DNA of 64,000 bases from JAHFUA01 sp963733935 (GTDB lineage Bacteria > Acidobacteriota > Terriglobia > Terriglobales > Acidobacteriaceae): the NCBI GenBank assembly GCA_963733935.1, contig CAVTEQ010000004.1, forward strand, positions 17,646 through 81,645, read 5' to 3'. The position numbers and the translations under genes are program-made. A model generated the notes under the pieces. The model did not search any database. It saw only the letters and a program-made list of their open reading frames with translations, and was not told the DNA's origin. Within the stretch, counting starts at the first letter, position 1. Each line of letters begins with the position of its first letter. This document shows positions 41,717-53,066 of the stretch, piece after piece.

Positions 41717-42766
41717 CTAGTGCGCGTTGGTGAAGCGCACCAGCGCGTCCAGCTTTTTCGCCGCGGCGCCGGAATCGAGCGCCTCGGCTGCCAGCGGGAT
41801 GCCGTCGCCGATGCTGTCCACCTTCGCCGCCGCCACCAGCGTGGCCGCCGCGTTCAGCAACACCACATCGCGCCGCGCTGATTTCTTTCCCCGCAAAATG
41901 TCGCGGATCATTCCGGCGTTCGTAGCGGCATCGCCGCCGGAGATCGCCTCCAGGGGCGCGCGCTCGATCCCGAACTCCTCGGGCACGACTTCATAGGTCC
42001 GAACCTGTCCGTCGCGGACCTCGGCCACGCGTGTCGGCCCGGTGATAGTGATCTCGTCCAGACCATCCGCGCCGTGGACCACCAATGCCCGTCGCAGTCC
42101 CAGCAGGGCCAGCGCCTCGGCGAGTTTCTCGACGAGATCTTCCGAGTAAACGCCGACCACCTGCGCCGAAGTGCGCGCCGGGTTTGTAAGCGGACCCAGC
42201 AGGTTGAAGACGGTGCGCAGGCGGAGTTCGCGGCGGGCCGGCTGCACGTACTTGGCAGCCGAGTGCATCGCCGGAGCAAACAGGAACGCGATGCCGACTT
42301 CATCCAGGCACGCCGCCACGCGCGCCGGCGGCAGATCAATGTTCACACCCAGCGCTTCCATCACATCCGCCGAACCGCACTTGGAGCTGACGCCGCGATT
42401 GCCGTGCTTGGCGACCCGCACTCCCGCGCCGGCGACGGTGAGCGCGGTAGCGGTGGAGATGTTAAAGGTCCCGCTGGCATCGCCGCCGGTGCCGCAGGTA
42501 TCCACCAGCGCCTCGCGCCCGGTGCCGCTGACGTCCACCAGGCTGTCACGCGTAATCGGCAAGGGCACTGCCGCCGCGCGGATGGCCTCGGCGAACCCGA
42601 CAATTTCCTCGACCGTCTCGCCCTTCATGTGCAGCCCGACCAGCAGCGCCGCGATCTGCGCGTCGGTGGCTTCCCCGCGCAGAACCTCTCCCATAACGGC
42701 ACGCGCCTCGTCGCGCGAGAGCGATTCGCGGTGGTTGGCGATTTTGTGGAGCGCGTCGAGAATCAT
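41717..42766 (-). CDS. trpD: Anthranilate phosphoribosyltransferase
   Basis: 349 residues, normal size. Motifs: VDTCGTGGDASGTFNIST (PRPP-binding GTGGD), VAKHGNRGVSSKCGSADV, and FNLLGPLTNPA. It transfers phosphoribosyl to anthranilate in tryptophan biosynthesis. No other trp genes are adjacent, so it is not in a classical operon here. Intact. Confidence 0.95.
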   Translation of the reverse strand: MILDALHKIANHRESLSRDEARAVMGEVLRGEATDAQIAALLVGLHMKGETVEEIVGFAEAIRAAAVPLPITRDSLVDVSGTGREALVDTCGTGGDASGTFNISTATALTVAGAGVRVAKHGNRGVSSKCGSADVMEALGVNIDLPPARVAACLDEVGIAFLFAPAMHSAAKYVQPARRELRLRTVFNLLGPLTNPARTSAQVVGVYSEDLVEKLAEALALLGLRRALVVHGADGLDEITITGPTRVAEVRDGQVRTYEVVPEEFGIERAPLEAISGGDAATNAGMIRDILRGKKSARRDVVLLNAAATLVAAAKVDSIGDGIPLAAEALDSGAAAKKLDALVRFTNAH

Positions 42767-42969
42767 GGGAGCGGCCTATTGTGACACAGTGGGAATCGGG
42801 ATCGCGGAATCGCGCGTCATCGCCGAAATCGCCGAAATCAGATTCCGGCGTTCCCGGCGATCTCGTGCGATTCCGGCGATGTTCCCCTGGCCTTCTGTTG
42901 TAGAATCACTCGTTTGCTGTCGTGAGAGAGTGACTCACCGAGAAGACATGCAGTCCTGATACCACGATC

Positions 42970-44143
42970 ATGAAAATCCACGAATACCAAGCCAAGGCAA
43001 TCCTAAATAAGTATGGAGTGGCCGTACCCCGCGGCGAGATGGTGACAAACCCGCGAAGCGGCCCAGACCGCTGCCAAAAGCCTGCTCGACGCCGGCGCCA
43101 AGGCCGTGGTGGTGAAGGCGCAGATCCATGCCGGCGGGCGCGGCAAGGGCGGCGGGGTGAAGATCGCCAATTCGGCGGAAGAAGCCGGCGAGATCGCCGC
43201 CCGCATGCTGGGCATGAAGCTGGTGACGCACCAGACCGGCCCCGAGGGCAGGGAAGTGCATCGCCTGCTGGTCGAGGAGACGCTGCCCATCGATCGCGAG
43301 CTCTACCTGGGGATCGTCATCGACCGCACCGAAGCGCGGCCGGTCTTCATGGCGTCGGCCAGCGGCGGCATGGAGATCGAGCAGGTCGCGGCGCAGAATC
43401 CCGACGCCATCATGAAGGAGTACATCGTCCCCGGCATGGGACTGGAGCCCTTCCAGGCGCGCAAGCTGGCCTTCGGACTGGGCCTCGCGCCCGCGCAGAT
43501 CACCGAGGCAGTGCACTTCATGACCGCACTCTACCTGGCATTCGAGGTGACGGACTCGTCTCTGGCGGAGATCAATCCCTTCATCACCACGAAGGACGGC
43601 CGTCTGTTCGCGCTCGACGCCAAAATCAACTTCGACGACAACGCGCTCTTCCGCCACCCCGATCTGAAGGAGCTGCGCGACATCAGCGAAGAAGACCCCT
43701 TGGAGGTCGAAGCCTCGAAGTACGGTCTGAACTACATCAAGCTGGACGGCAACGTGGGCTGCATGGTCAACGGCGCGGGCCTCGCGATGTCCACCATGGA
43801 CATCATCAAGTACGCGGGCGGCTCGCCCGCCAACTTCCTCGACGTGGGCGGCGGCGCCAACGCCGAGCAGGTCACGCATGCCTTTGAGATCCTGCTCAGC
43901 GACAAGAACGTGCGCGCGGTGCTGATCAACATCTTTGGCGGCATCCTGCGCGTGGACACCCTGGCCCAGGGCGTGGTCGATGCCGCCAAACAGACCAAGA
44001 TCAGCTTCCCGATCGTGCTGCGGCTTGAAGGCACCAATGTCGAGCAGGGGCGCGAGATTTTGAAGAAGTCAGGACTGAATTGTATTGTTGCCGAGACCAT
44101 GAAAGATGCGGCCGAAAAGGTAGTCGCGGCGGCGGGACGATAA
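42970..44143 (+). CDS. sucC: Succinyl-CoA synthetase beta subunit (frameshifted)
   Basis: About 391 residues after repair. Starts MKIHEYQAKAILNKYGVAVP, the standard SucC start. ATP-grasp motifs follow: VVVKAQIHAGGRGKGGGVK, EINPFITTKDGRLFALDAK, MDIIKYAGGSPANFLDVGGG and INIFGGILRVD. Frame is lost near 43054: CCGCGAAGC should read with one more CG to give NPREAAQTAAKSLL, matching the expected TPEEA segment. It makes succinyl-CoA/ATP interconversion in the TCA cycle. Followed 16 bp later by sucD. Confidence 0.93.
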
Positions 44144-44159
44144 ACGATTTTGAGGTCTT

Positions 44160-45045
<886 letters not shown>

Positions 45046-45117
45046 TTGCCAGTTGCCAGTTGTCAGTTGTCAGAGAACTCGGCAGCCTGACAACTGACAA
45101 CTGAAAACTGGCAACTG
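45046..45117. repeat. Inverted array of 7-bp units between sucD and ndk
   Basis: The left arm is AGTTGCC x2 and AGTTGTC x2; the right arm is the complementary GACAACT units ending in CTGGCAACT. It can fold into a ~30-bp hairpin with a short loop and is followed by TTTTT. It may act as a terminator or processing site between the two genes. Confidence 0.65.
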
Positions 45118-45128
45118 AGAACTTTTTC

Positions 45129-45557
45129 ATGAAGACACTCGAACGCACTTTTTCCATCATCAAACCTGACGCCATTAAGAAACCGGGGGCCACCGGTGAC
45201 ATCATCTCCATGCTGGAGCAGAAGGGCTTCCGCATCATCGGCGCCAAGATGCTGGAGATCAACAAGGCGCAGGCCGAAGGCTTCTATGCCGTGCACGCCG
45301 GCAAACCGTTCTTCGATTCGCTGACCAACTTCATGTCCAGCGGACCCATCATGGTGCTGGCGCTGGAGAAGGAGAATGCCATCGCCGACCTGCGCGAGCT
45401 GATGGGCGCCACCAATCCGGCTAACGCCAAGGAAGGCACCATCCGCAAGAAGTGGGCGGACAACATCGAGAAGAACGCCATCCACGGCTCGGACGCGGAA
45501 GACACGGCCCGCTTCGAGCTGAGCTATTTTTTTGCGGGATACGAGTTAGCGCGATAA
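45129..45557 (+). CDS. ndk: Nucleoside diphosphate kinase
   Basis: 142 residues, canonical length. Starts TLERTFSIIKPDAIKKPG; the active-site His is in NAIHGSDAEDTARFELSYFF. It balances NTP pools, using ATP or the product of SucCD as donor, which fits its position after sucCD. A large 7-bp-unit hairpin separates it from sucD. Intact. Confidence 0.96.
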   Translation: MKTLERTFSIIKPDAIKKPGATGDIISMLEQKGFRIIGAKMLEINKAQAEGFYAVHAGKPFFDSLTNFMSSGPIMVLALEKENAIADLRELMGATNPANAKEGTIRKKWADNIEKNAIHGSDAEDTARFELSYFFAGYELAR

Positions 45558-45582
45558 GCCAATAGCCGAAAGCGAGTTTGTC

Positions 45583-45771
45583 ATGCCTCACGTACAGATC
45601 ACCATGCTCAAGGGCCGCACGCTGGAACAGAAGCGGAAGCTGGCCGCGCGCGTCACCGATGCTCTGGAGCAAGAGTGCGGCGCCAGGCGCGAGGCCATCT
45701 CCATCGCCATCGTTGATGTCACCAAGGAAGACTTCGCTACCGGCGGGACGCTGGTTGCGGATAAGAAATAA
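45583..45771 (+). CDS. 4-oxalocrotonate tautomerase-family protein
   Basis: 62 residues. Begins MPHVQITMLKGRTLEQKRKL, with Pro2 as the catalytic N-terminal proline after Met removal, a helix and AISIAIVDVTKEDFATGG. Small hexamer-forming tautomerase family; the substrate is unknown. It lies 25 bp after ndk, probably the same transcript, and converges on the monooxygenase gene 6 bp away. Confidence 0.85.
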   Translation: MPHVQITMLKGRTLEQKRKLAARVTDALEQECGARREAISIAIVDVTKEDFATGGTLVADKK

Positions 45772-45777
45772 CCGCCG

Positions 45778-46062
45778 CTACACCGGCTCGAACAAGGCAG
45801 CTTGCCGCGTCTCCGCCAGCGTCACCAGACCATTGGTAACGTATTCCGCGAAATAGGGTGCGGCGCGGTGCGCGTCGAGCGCGGCCTGATCGTCATACTG
45901 CTCGTAGAAGCAGAACCGCAGCGGATCTTCCAGAGACTGGTGCCCCACGTAAAAACGGCAGCCCGGCTCCCGGCGGGTGTTCTCCTGCATCTTGCGGATG
46001 TATTGCTTCGCCAGCTCTTCCGTCCCCGGCTTCATGCGGAAATTCACCACCAGCACGATCAT
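45778..46062 (-). CDS. Antibiotic biosynthesis monooxygenase (ABM) domain protein
   Basis: 94 residues: VLVVNFRMKPGTEELAKQYI, EPGCRFYVGHQSLEDPLRF, FYEQYDDQAALDAHRAAPYF. A dimeric ferredoxin-like barrel related to quinol monooxygenase YgiN; substrate unknown. It begins 4 bp after the purA stop on the same strand, so the two are likely co-transcribed. Confidence 0.85.
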   Translation of the reverse strand: MIVLVVNFRMKPGTEELAKQYIRKMQENTRREPGCRFYVGHQSLEDPLRFCFYEQYDDQAALDAHRAAPYFAEYVTNGLVTLAETRQAALFEPV

Positions 46063-46066
46063 CTCT

Positions 46067-47444
46067 TCACGCCCTCGCTTTCACGCGATTCGTCGCTCGC
46101 TCACGCCCCAACTGCGCCGCGAACTCCTCCACGATCACGGTCTGCTCGCGGTCGGGTCCGGTGGAAACCATGCCGATGCGGGCGCCCATCTCCTTCTCGA
46201 TGAACTGCAAATAGGCGCGCGCCTCGGCCGGCAGCTTCTCCAGAGTGGTGATGCCGGACGTGGGCTTGCGCCATCCCGGCAGCTTCTCGTAGATGGGCTC
46301 GATGCGCTCGTAGCCGCTGGCGTGCGCGGGAATCTCCGCCGTCTTCTTGCCGCGCACCTTGTACGCGACGCAGACCGGGATTTCCGCCAGGTCGTCCAGC
46401 ACGTCCAGCTTGGTCACCACCAGCCACGAAATGCCGTTGATCATGCCGGCGTAGCGCAGCAGCGGCAGGTCCAGCCAGCCGCAGCGCCGCGGACGCCCGG
46501 TCACGGCGCCAAACTCGCTGCCGCGCTGGCGCAGTGCATCTCCTTCGGGCCCATGGATCTCGGTGGGAAACGGGCCTTCCCCGACGCGCGTGCAGTACGC
46601 CTTGGTGACCCCGATGACCGAGCCGATGGCGGTGGGCGCGACGCCCGTGCCCGTAGCCGCGCCGCCGGAGGTGGCGCTCGAAGAGGTGACGAACGGATAG
46701 GTGCCGTGATCGATGTCCAGCATAGTGCCCTGCGCGCCCTCGAACAGCACCGATTCGCCGGCCGCGATCGCCTGGTTCAGCAGCAAGGCCGTGTCGCAAA
46801 CGAAGGGGGCCACCTGCTCCGCCGCGCGCGCGTATTCGTCGTACATGGCGTCAGGATCGAGGGGTTCGGTGTTGAACAGGGCGTGCGCGATCAGGTTCTT
46901 CTCGGCGCAGGCGTTGGCGATGTGCTTGCGCAGCAGAGCGGGGTCGAGCAGGTCGGCGACGCGCAGCCCGCGGCGTCCCATCTTGTCTTCGTACGCGGGC
47001 CCGATGCCGCGCGACGTGGTTCCGATCTTGACCCTCCCCGGCGCGTTCTCCGCCGCCAGTTCGATCATGCGGTGATACGGCAGGATGAGGTGCGCCCGGT
47101 TGCTGATGAAGAGATTGGGCGGGGCGGAATCGGACGAAGCGGCGCCGGGCCCTTTGACGGCAGATGCCGGCTTCGCGCAGCGAGGCGATCTCCTTCAACA
47201 ACGCCATGGGGTCAAGCACCACTCCGTTGCCGATGACGGCGCGGCAGCCCGCCTGCAGAATGCCGCAGGGAATCAGTTGCAGGACGAACTTCTTGCTGTC
47301 GCGGATGACGGTGTGGCCGGCGTTGTGCCCTCCGGCATAGCGCGCTACGACGGCGAAGTTTTCCGAGAGGACGTCGACGATTTTGCCTTTGCCCTCATCG
47401 CCCCACTGGGCGCCGACCACCACGGCTGTGCTTGCGGATTTCAT
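46067..47444 (-). CDS. purA: Adenylosuccinate synthetase (frameshifted)
   Basis: About 458 residues after repair. Start chosen at ATG 47444 giving KSASTAVVVGAQWGDEGKGK, the P-loop and catalytic Asp; an in-frame ATG at 47474 is less likely. ARYAGGHNAGHTVI holds the catalytic His, IGTTSRGIGPAYEDKMGRRG binds IMP, and VLFEGAQGTMLDIDHGTYPFV and TGRPRRCGWLDL complete the fold. Frame breaks near 47159 after LREAGIC; one C removed or one CG restored gives the continuation to SNRAHLILPYHRMIELA. It converts IMP plus aspartate to adenylosuccinate. Residues ~100-115 look longer than usual. Confidence 0.93.
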
Positions 47445-47612
47445 CAGTTCCTTGCGCTCGTGCGCACTCGTCACCCGCTGCGGTGTTTATGGATCAGGAT
47501 TACGAGGAAAACCAGCGGGAAGATTACAGAGCATCATAGCAGCGCGTGCGCCCGCGTCGCTAGGCCTCTGGTATAAGTTAACAGCCAAGAGCCAACAGCC
47601 AAGAGCTTCTTC

Positions 47613-48452
47613 ATGCCCGAACTTCCCGAAGTCGAAACCATCGCGCGGGGGCTGGCGCAGAACCTGACCGGCGACGTGATCGAGTCGGTGTGGCTGGGCA
47701 GCAAGCCCGAGCCGCTGAAATCGCCGCCGGCGGAGATCGTCAGCACACTGGAGCAGGCGCGCATCTCCGGCGTGCGCCGCGTGGGCAAACACATCGTGGT
47801 GGATCTGAGTCGCGGGCCGAGTCGCCGGTCACCAGTCGCCAGTCGCCAGAAAAAGCAGGCCCAGTGGATCGTTCACCTCGGCATGACGGGACGGCTGCTC
47901 ATCGCGAAACCGGAGCACGAACTTCCCAAGCACACGCACGCCATCCTGCGGCTGCGCTCGGGAAGGGAATTGCGCTTCGTTGACCCACGCCGCTTTGGCA
48001 GGCTGGCGGTCGCGCAGCAAACCTTCCAGGCACCGGGGGCGGAGCCTTTGGATCTCGGCTCCGATTTGTTCGCTGGCCTCTTCCGCAAGCGCAAGACACC
48101 GATCAAGAGCGCTCTGCTCAACCAGAAGCTGCTGAGCGGCGTCGGCAACATTTATGCCGACGAGTCTCTGTTCCGCGCCGGGGTGCGGCCGCGGCGGCGC
48201 GCCGCTTCGCTTACTCGCGCCGAACTCCAGCGTCTGTATAACGCTCTGCAGGATGTGCTGAACGAGGCCATCGCCGCCGGCGGCTCGTCCGTCTCCGACT
48301 ACGTCGACTCCAACGGTGATGCCGGCTTCTTCCAATTCCAGCACCGCGTCTATGGGCGCGAAGGCGAGCCCTGTCTTGTATGCCGGAGGCCCATCAAGCG
48401 CATCGTCATTGCCGGGCGGAGTGCGCATTACTGCCCCAAGTGCCAGAAGTAG
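47613..48452 (+). CDS. mutM: Formamidopyrimidine-DNA glycosylase (Fpg/MutM)
   Basis: 279 residues. MPELPEVETIARGL gives the catalytic Pro2/Glu3. The H2TH region has LLNQKLLSGVGNIYADESLFRAGV. The C-terminal zinc finger is CLVCRRPIKRIVIAGRSAHYCPKC (CxxC-x16-CxxC), with the preceding VYGREGEP. It removes oxidised purines such as 8-oxoguanine. Short repeated AGAGCCAACAGCCA units precede the start. Intact. Confidence 0.95.
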   Translation: MPELPEVETIARGLAQNLTGDVIESVWLGSKPEPLKSPPAEIVSTLEQARISGVRRVGKHIVVDLSRGPSRRSPVASRQKKQAQWIVHLGMTGRLLIAKPEHELPKHTHAILRLRSGRELRFVDPRRFGRLAVAQQTFQAPGAEPLDLGSDLFAGLFRKRKTPIKSALLNQKLLSGVGNIYADESLFRAGVRPRRRAASLTRAELQRLYNALQDVLNEAIAAGGSSVSDYVDSNGDAGFFQFQHRVYGREGEPCLVCRRPIKRIVIAGRSAHYCPKCQK

Positions 48453-48469
48453 TTTCGAGTTTCGAGCAA

Positions 48470-48545
48470 TCCGCCACAGAGGCACAGAGACACCGAGACG
48501 CAGAAACAAGGTACAAATCTCTGTGCCTCCGTGCCTCTGTGGCAA
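48470..48545. repeat. Inverted array of short units before the ROK gene
   Basis: The left arm CCACAGAGGCACAGAGACAC is complementary to the right arm CTCTGTGCCTCCGTGCCTCTGTGG across ~20 bp. It forms a long imperfect hairpin made of 6-9-bp units. The same units occur at 41686-41712. Confidence 0.65.
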
Positions 48546-48566
48546 AATAGTCTAAACTTCTACACC

Positions 48567-49596
48567 ATGCCTACCTTTGCCATCGGGGTTGACCTGGGCG
48601 GAACCAACCTGCGCATCGCCGCCGTGGACGACGCGCGGCACGCTGTTGGAGAAGACCACCACCGGCACGCAGGTGGCGCGCGGGCGCGATTTTGTGATCG
48701 ACGAGATGTGCGAGGCGATCCGCGCGACCGTGACCAGGTTTTCGTCTTCGACGCTGGCCGGCATCGGCATCGGCGTGCCCGGAATCATCGACATGGCTAC
48801 CGGCATGCTGCGCGAATCGCCGAATTTGCCCGGCTGGCACGATTACCCGGTGCGCGACGAGATCGAGCGGCGCCTGGGCACGAAAGTAGTTCTGGAAAAC
48901 GACGCCAACACGGCGGCGCTGGGCGAGAAATGGCTGGGGGCGGCGCGCGATTACGATGACGTGCTCATGCTTACACTCGGCACCGGTGTCGGCGGGGGGC
49001 TGGTGCTGCAGGGCCGCGTCTGGCACGGGATGCGCGGCATGGCGGGCGAGCCCGGCCACATCACGGTCGAGCCTGAGGGGCCGCCGTGTCCCTGCGGCAA
49101 TCGCGGATGCCTGGAGCAGCTTGCTTCCGCTACGGCGATCGTGCGTATGGTCAAGGAGGCCGTCGCGCGCGGGGAGTCTCCAGTGCTGGCCCAAGCTTCC
49201 CACCAGGATCCCGAGTTCGGCGCCAAGGTTGTGTACCAGGCAGCAGTGCAGGGGGATGCCGCCGCGAAAGATATTTTTCGCCGCGTAGGATGGGCGCTCG
49301 GCATCGGTCTTGCCGATCTCATCAACCTGCTGAACCTGCCCATGTACGTGATCGGCGGCGGTGTCTCCAATGCTTGGGACGCGTTTCTGCCGGCGATGTT
49401 GGATGAGGTGCGGAAGCGGTCGTTCGTGTATCGTGCGACCGCGCCCGGAGACTCGTCCGGCGAGGGCAGGAAGACCATCATTACCCGCGCCTTGCTGGGC
49501 GGCGATGCCGGACTGTTCGGCGCCGCGCGGCTGCCGATGTTGGTTGCCGAGGTGGCGATCCACGAAGGCGTGCGCCGGCGCGCGTTGGCTCAATAA
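48567..49596 (+). CDS. ROK-family sugar kinase, glucokinase-like (frameshifted)
   Basis: About 343 residues after repair. Start MPTFAIGVDLGGTNLRIAAV has the phosphate-1 motif. The frame breaks near 48634 (GACGCGCGGCAC: one base extra or a CG missing). The rest has VLENDANTAALGEKWLGAA with the catalytic Asp, TLGTGVGGGLVL, and the zinc motif CPCGNRGCLEQLAS. It likely phosphorylates glucose or a related sugar. Confidence 0.9.
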
Positions 49597-49627
49597 AGAA
49601 GCGCAAACCAAGGTTACAATAACCGCT

Positions 49628-50753
49628 GTGAATAAGCAGTGGGCCAGCCCGGTCGTGCCGTCCGCTCCGCCTCGAGGGGCGCGCGTGCCGGAGCGTGTGC
49701 ACATCGGTGGCGTCGAGATTCGGCCGGCCACGGTGCTGGCGCCCATGTCGGGCGTTACCGACACGGTTTTCCGGCGCTTTATCCGCGAGATGGGCGGCTG
49801 CGGCCTGCTCATGACCGAGTTCACCTCAGCCGACGGCCTGCTGCGCGACAAGCGCGTGCTGGGGCGCTACCTCCACTTCTCCGATGACGAACATCCCATC
49901 TCGGCGCAGCTCTTCGGCAGCGATCCGGAAGTGCTGGCCGAGGCCGCGCGCATGGTCGAAGGCCTAGGCTTCGACCTCGTGGACCTGAACCTGGGCTGTC
50001 CCGGCGAAGAAGGTGGTGAAGTGCAACGGCGGCTCCGGCCTGCTGCGCGACCTGCCGCGCATCGGCCAGATCTTCGACGCGGTGCGCGCGGCGGTGAAGA
50101 TCCCGTTCACGGTGAAGTTTCGCGCCGGCTGGAACGACAAGGAAATCGTCTGCGTCGAACTTGCCAAGCTCGCCGAATCCTGCGGCCTGGCGGCGGTGGC
50201 GCTGCATGCCCGCACTCGCGAGCAGGGATACGCGGGCACGGCGCGCTGGGAGTGGATCGCCGCCGTCAAGCAGGCGGTCAGGATTCCGGTGATCGGCAAC
50301 GGCGATGTCCGTACTCCGGAAGACGCGGCCGCGATGGTGGCCCAAACCGGTTGCGATGCGGTGATGATCGGGCGCACCGCGGCGTCGAATCCGTGGATCT
50401 TTCGCCAGATCGCGCAGTACGAGGCGGGAGATCCCGCCTACGAGCAGCCCAGCGAAAGCGACCGCTATCGCATGATCCGCACCTACTTCCGCATGCTGAT
50501 CGAGGGGCAGATGCCGGGCGCCGCCGGCAAGATGAAGCAGTTCGCGTCGTGGTTCACGCACGGGGTGGCGAACGGCAGCCATTTGCGCAAGGCCATCTAC
50601 GAAGCGCGGAGCGAGCACGAGATACTGGAGCGAGTGGAGGAATGCTGGCGCAGGCGCTGGAGCGCGCTCGCCCAAGCCCACGACTTCCTGCGCTTCCAGA
50701 TCGATGACCACGCCACCGGAGATAAACGAGCGTCGACTAGCCGCGGATTATGA
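49628..50753 (+). CDS. dusB: tRNA-dihydrouridine synthase (DusB-like, frameshifted)
   Basis: About 375 residues after repair; GTG start with AAGGTTACAATAACC upstream and no strong ribosome site. The FMN barrel has VLAPMSGVTDTVFRRFI, then a frameshift at ~50003 inside DLNLGCPxKKVVKCNGGSGLL, which carries the catalytic Cys. The C-terminal part has FTVKFRAGWNDK, LHARTREQGYAG, PVIGNGDVRTPEDA and CDAVMIGRTAASNPWIF. It reduces uridine in tRNA D-loops. The stop overlaps the convergent MBL gene by 6 bp. Confidence 0.92.
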
Positions 50754-51645
50754 GCCTGGCGGCGCTTCGACGCCGTACTTCCCGCGCCCGCTTCCTTCAC
50801 ATAGCCCCACGGAATCGCCGGATCGTGCGTGAAAATCACCAGCCAGCGCCCGGGGATCGCCTCGTCGTAGAAGCGCTGCTTGTTTTCGATGGTTTCCATG
50901 GGGAACAGGTCGTAGGCCATCACCCACAGCAGGTCGAGGTGCGCGGCCGTGGGAATCAGGTCAGAGACGTAGCACGCTTTCTGCCCCTGGCTCTCGATCA
51001 TCACCACCTGCATGTAGCGCGTGTGCCCGGGGATGGTTTTGACGCTGACGCCGGGGATGATCTCGCGATCTTCCTTCACCAGCTTCATCTGGCCGCTTTG
51101 ATCAGGGGATTGTAGTTGTCGCTGATGTAGCTGACGCGGTCGCGCAGGTACTGCTTCTGCCCGTGCTGCCACTCGCCTTCCGGAGCATAGTAGGTGGCGC
51201 GGGGAAACGTGGGTACCACGCGGCCGTCACTGCGTACGGTGTTCCACCCGCAATGGTCGAAGTGCAGGTGAGTGTTGATGACGATATCGATGGAGTCGGG
51301 CGCCACGCCGGCGGCGGTCAGATTACCGAGCAGCCGCGCTTCCGGTTCGTACACCTTGCGCACCCGCTCGTCGAACTTGTTGCCGATGCCGGTATCGACG
51401 AGCACAGTCTGCTTGCCGCCGCGGATGAGCAGCGAGTTCAGCCCCAACACCACCCTGTTCTTCTCGTCGCAAGTTACCTTTTTCGACCACAGCGCTTTGG
51501 GAATGATGCCGAACATCGCGCCGGCGTCATTCCAATAATTGCCGTCGGAGAACACGGTCAGCTCGAAATCGCCGACGGAGATGCGCCGCCGGTTGGTCGT
51601 AAGGGTGGCTTTCTCAACAGCGAGATCAACTGCAAGCTGGGTCAT
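50748..51645 (-). CDS. MBL-fold metallo-hydrolase (two frameshifts)
   Basis: About 299 residues after repair. Motifs: VLVDTGIGNKFDE, the HxHxDH motif in IVINTHLHFDHCGWN, KTIPGHTRYMQVVM, CYVSDLIPTAAH and a C-terminal IFTHDPAIPWGYV. Single-base losses in homopolymers break the frame at ~51097 (LIK to SGQMKL) and ~50780 (EAGAG to KYGVEAPPGS). It is of the N-acyl-homoserine-lactonase/AttM-like architecture; substrate unknown. Confidence 0.85.
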
Positions 51646-51705
51646 AGGCTCAGTTCTCGAGGCCCGACCCGAGAGTTTAACAAAGAAGGTAGGAGTCGAA
51701 GGGAA

Positions 51706-51927
51706 TCAGTGCAGCAGGCCCCAGATGCGCACGAACTGCAGCAGGCAAACGAACATGGCGAGGCCGAAGTAAAGGTTTTCCGTGGTGCTCTCGGTGAGCA
51801 GGGGGAGCGGAACCCCGCGCTGGCGGAACAGCGCCACCAGGGCGCGCTCGCGCACCATCACAAACCCCGAGATTTGGCGGTAGAAGATGAGTATCGCGAG
51901 CCCGAACGCCAGCCTGACAAGTTCCAT
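51706..51927 (-). CDS. Small two-helix membrane protein
   Basis: 73 residues from ATG 51927 (another in-frame ATG at 51933). Two hydrophobic segments (LVRLAFGLAILIFYRQISGF and YFGLAMFVCLLQFVRIWGLL) flank a positively charged loop (RERALVALFRQRG). No family recognised. It is 60 bp downstream of the MBL gene on the same strand, so co-transcription is possible. Confidence 0.5.
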   Translation of the reverse strand: MELVRLAFGLAILIFYRQISGFVMVRERALVALFRQRGVPLPLLTESTTENLYFGLAMFVCLLQFVRIWGLLH

Positions 51928-52049
51928 CGTCATGCCGCAAGCGTAGGTGTCCGAATGGCTTTGCTCAATCGGGGAAAAGGCTTAGAAACCGCCCCGATAC
52001 GGGACTCAGCCGCGGGCCGATATCGCAAACTGTTACAATCAATGAGAAG

Positions 52050-52135
52050 ACTTCATTCGCCGCGGATAAACGCGGATGAACGCCGATCCGGGCCAGGCTT
52101 GAATATCCGCGTTGATCCGCGTAAATCCGCGGCGC
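52050..52135. repeat. Inverted array with CGCGGAT units
   Basis: CCGCGGATAAACGCGGATGA on the left is complementary to TTGATCCGCGTAAATCCGCGG on the right. It is related in design to the CCACGGATT array at 57735-57801. Confidence 0.6.
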
Positions 52136-52157
52136 AAGGTACGGGTTCCCCTTTCGC

Positions 52158-52928
52158 ATGAATCCAGACCTGGAAAAACTGATCGCGTTGCAGGCAGCCG
52201 ACCGCGAGATCGAGCGGCTCAACGACGAGATCGCGCTCCTGCCGCGGCGGGTAGCGGCCATTGAGAGCAAGCTGGCCGACACTCGCACGCAAGTGGAGAA
52301 GGCCAAGGCCGCGATTGCTGCCGTGCAGAAGGACCGCAAGAAGCTGGAAACAGAGATCCAGGACCACCAGCAGAAGATCTCCAAGTACCGCGATCAGTCG
52401 CTGGCAGTGAAAACCAACGAGCAGTACAAAGCCCTGCTGCAGGAGATCACCTTCGCCGAGCAGGGCATCCGCGCCTGCGAAGATAAGATTCTGGAAGGAA
52501 TGCTGGCGATCGAAACCCAGGAAAAGAACCAGAAAGCCGCCGAGGCCGAGCTGAAGCAAGAGACTGCCGAGATCGAAAAGGAAAAAGCCGAGGCGCGCGC
52601 TCGCACCGAGATCGACCAGAAGCAACTGGCGGATTGGGCGGCGCAGCGCGAGCGCCTGCGCTCCGAGATCTCGTCCGAAGTGGTTCCTTACTACGACCGG
52701 GTGCTGAGGTTGCGCAAGAGCGGGATTTCCGCAGTGCATGATGACGGGAAATGCACCGCCTGCAATGTGATGCTGCGCCCGCAGACCTACAACGACGTCC
52801 GCGCCAATGACCGGGTGATTGCCTGCGATTCCTGCGGACGCATCCTCTATTATGTGCCTCCGCCGCCCCAGCCCGCCCCCAGCGCTCCCGCCGAGAGCGC
52901 CCAGCCCGCCGCCGAAAGCGCGGGCTAA
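52158..52928 (+). CDS. Coiled-coil protein with C4-type zinc ribbon
   Basis: 256 residues. Residues ~1-175 form a long antiparallel coiled coil (LEKLIALQAADREIERLNDE, EIEKEKAEARARTEIDQKQL), then a C4 ribbon CTACNVMLRP...IACDSCGRILYY (CxxC-x23-CxxC). The C-terminus is Pro/Ala-rich. It matches the widespread zf-RING_7/DUF164-type family. These are thought to act as nucleic-acid or translation-associated scaffolds, but the exact role is unsettled. Intact. Confidence 0.85.
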   Translation: MNPDLEKLIALQAADREIERLNDEIALLPRRVAAIESKLADTRTQVEKAKAAIAAVQKDRKKLETEIQDHQQKISKYRDQSLAVKTNEQYKALLQEITFAEQGIRACEDKILEGMLAIETQEKNQKAAEAELKQETAEIEKEKAEARARTEIDQKQLADWAAQRERLRSEISSEVVPYYDRVLRLRKSGISAVHDDGKCTACNVMLRPQTYNDVRANDRVIACDSCGRILYYVPPPPQPAPSAPAESAQPAAESAG

Positions 52929-52934
52929 TAGCTA

Positions 52935-53035
52935 GGTAGCGCCGCCGTCCCGGCGGCTGTCGTGCGGGCGTCTCGCCCGCGCCGCTGAGGGCAGGATGCC
53001 CTCAGGACAGCCGGCAAGATGCCGGCGCTACTTTC
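52935..53035. repeat. Compound palindromic repeat
   Basis: Three to four short hairpins in series: GTCCCGGCGGCTGTC, GCGGGCGTCTCGCCCGC, GAGGGCAGGATGCCCTC and GCCGGCAAGATGCCGGC. The outer arms TAGGTAGCGCCG and CGGCGCTAC are complementary. It fills most of the gap before the methyltransferase gene. Confidence 0.65.
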
Positions 53036-53066
53036 CGCTGCCGAGCATTTAGAATCCTGAATCGCG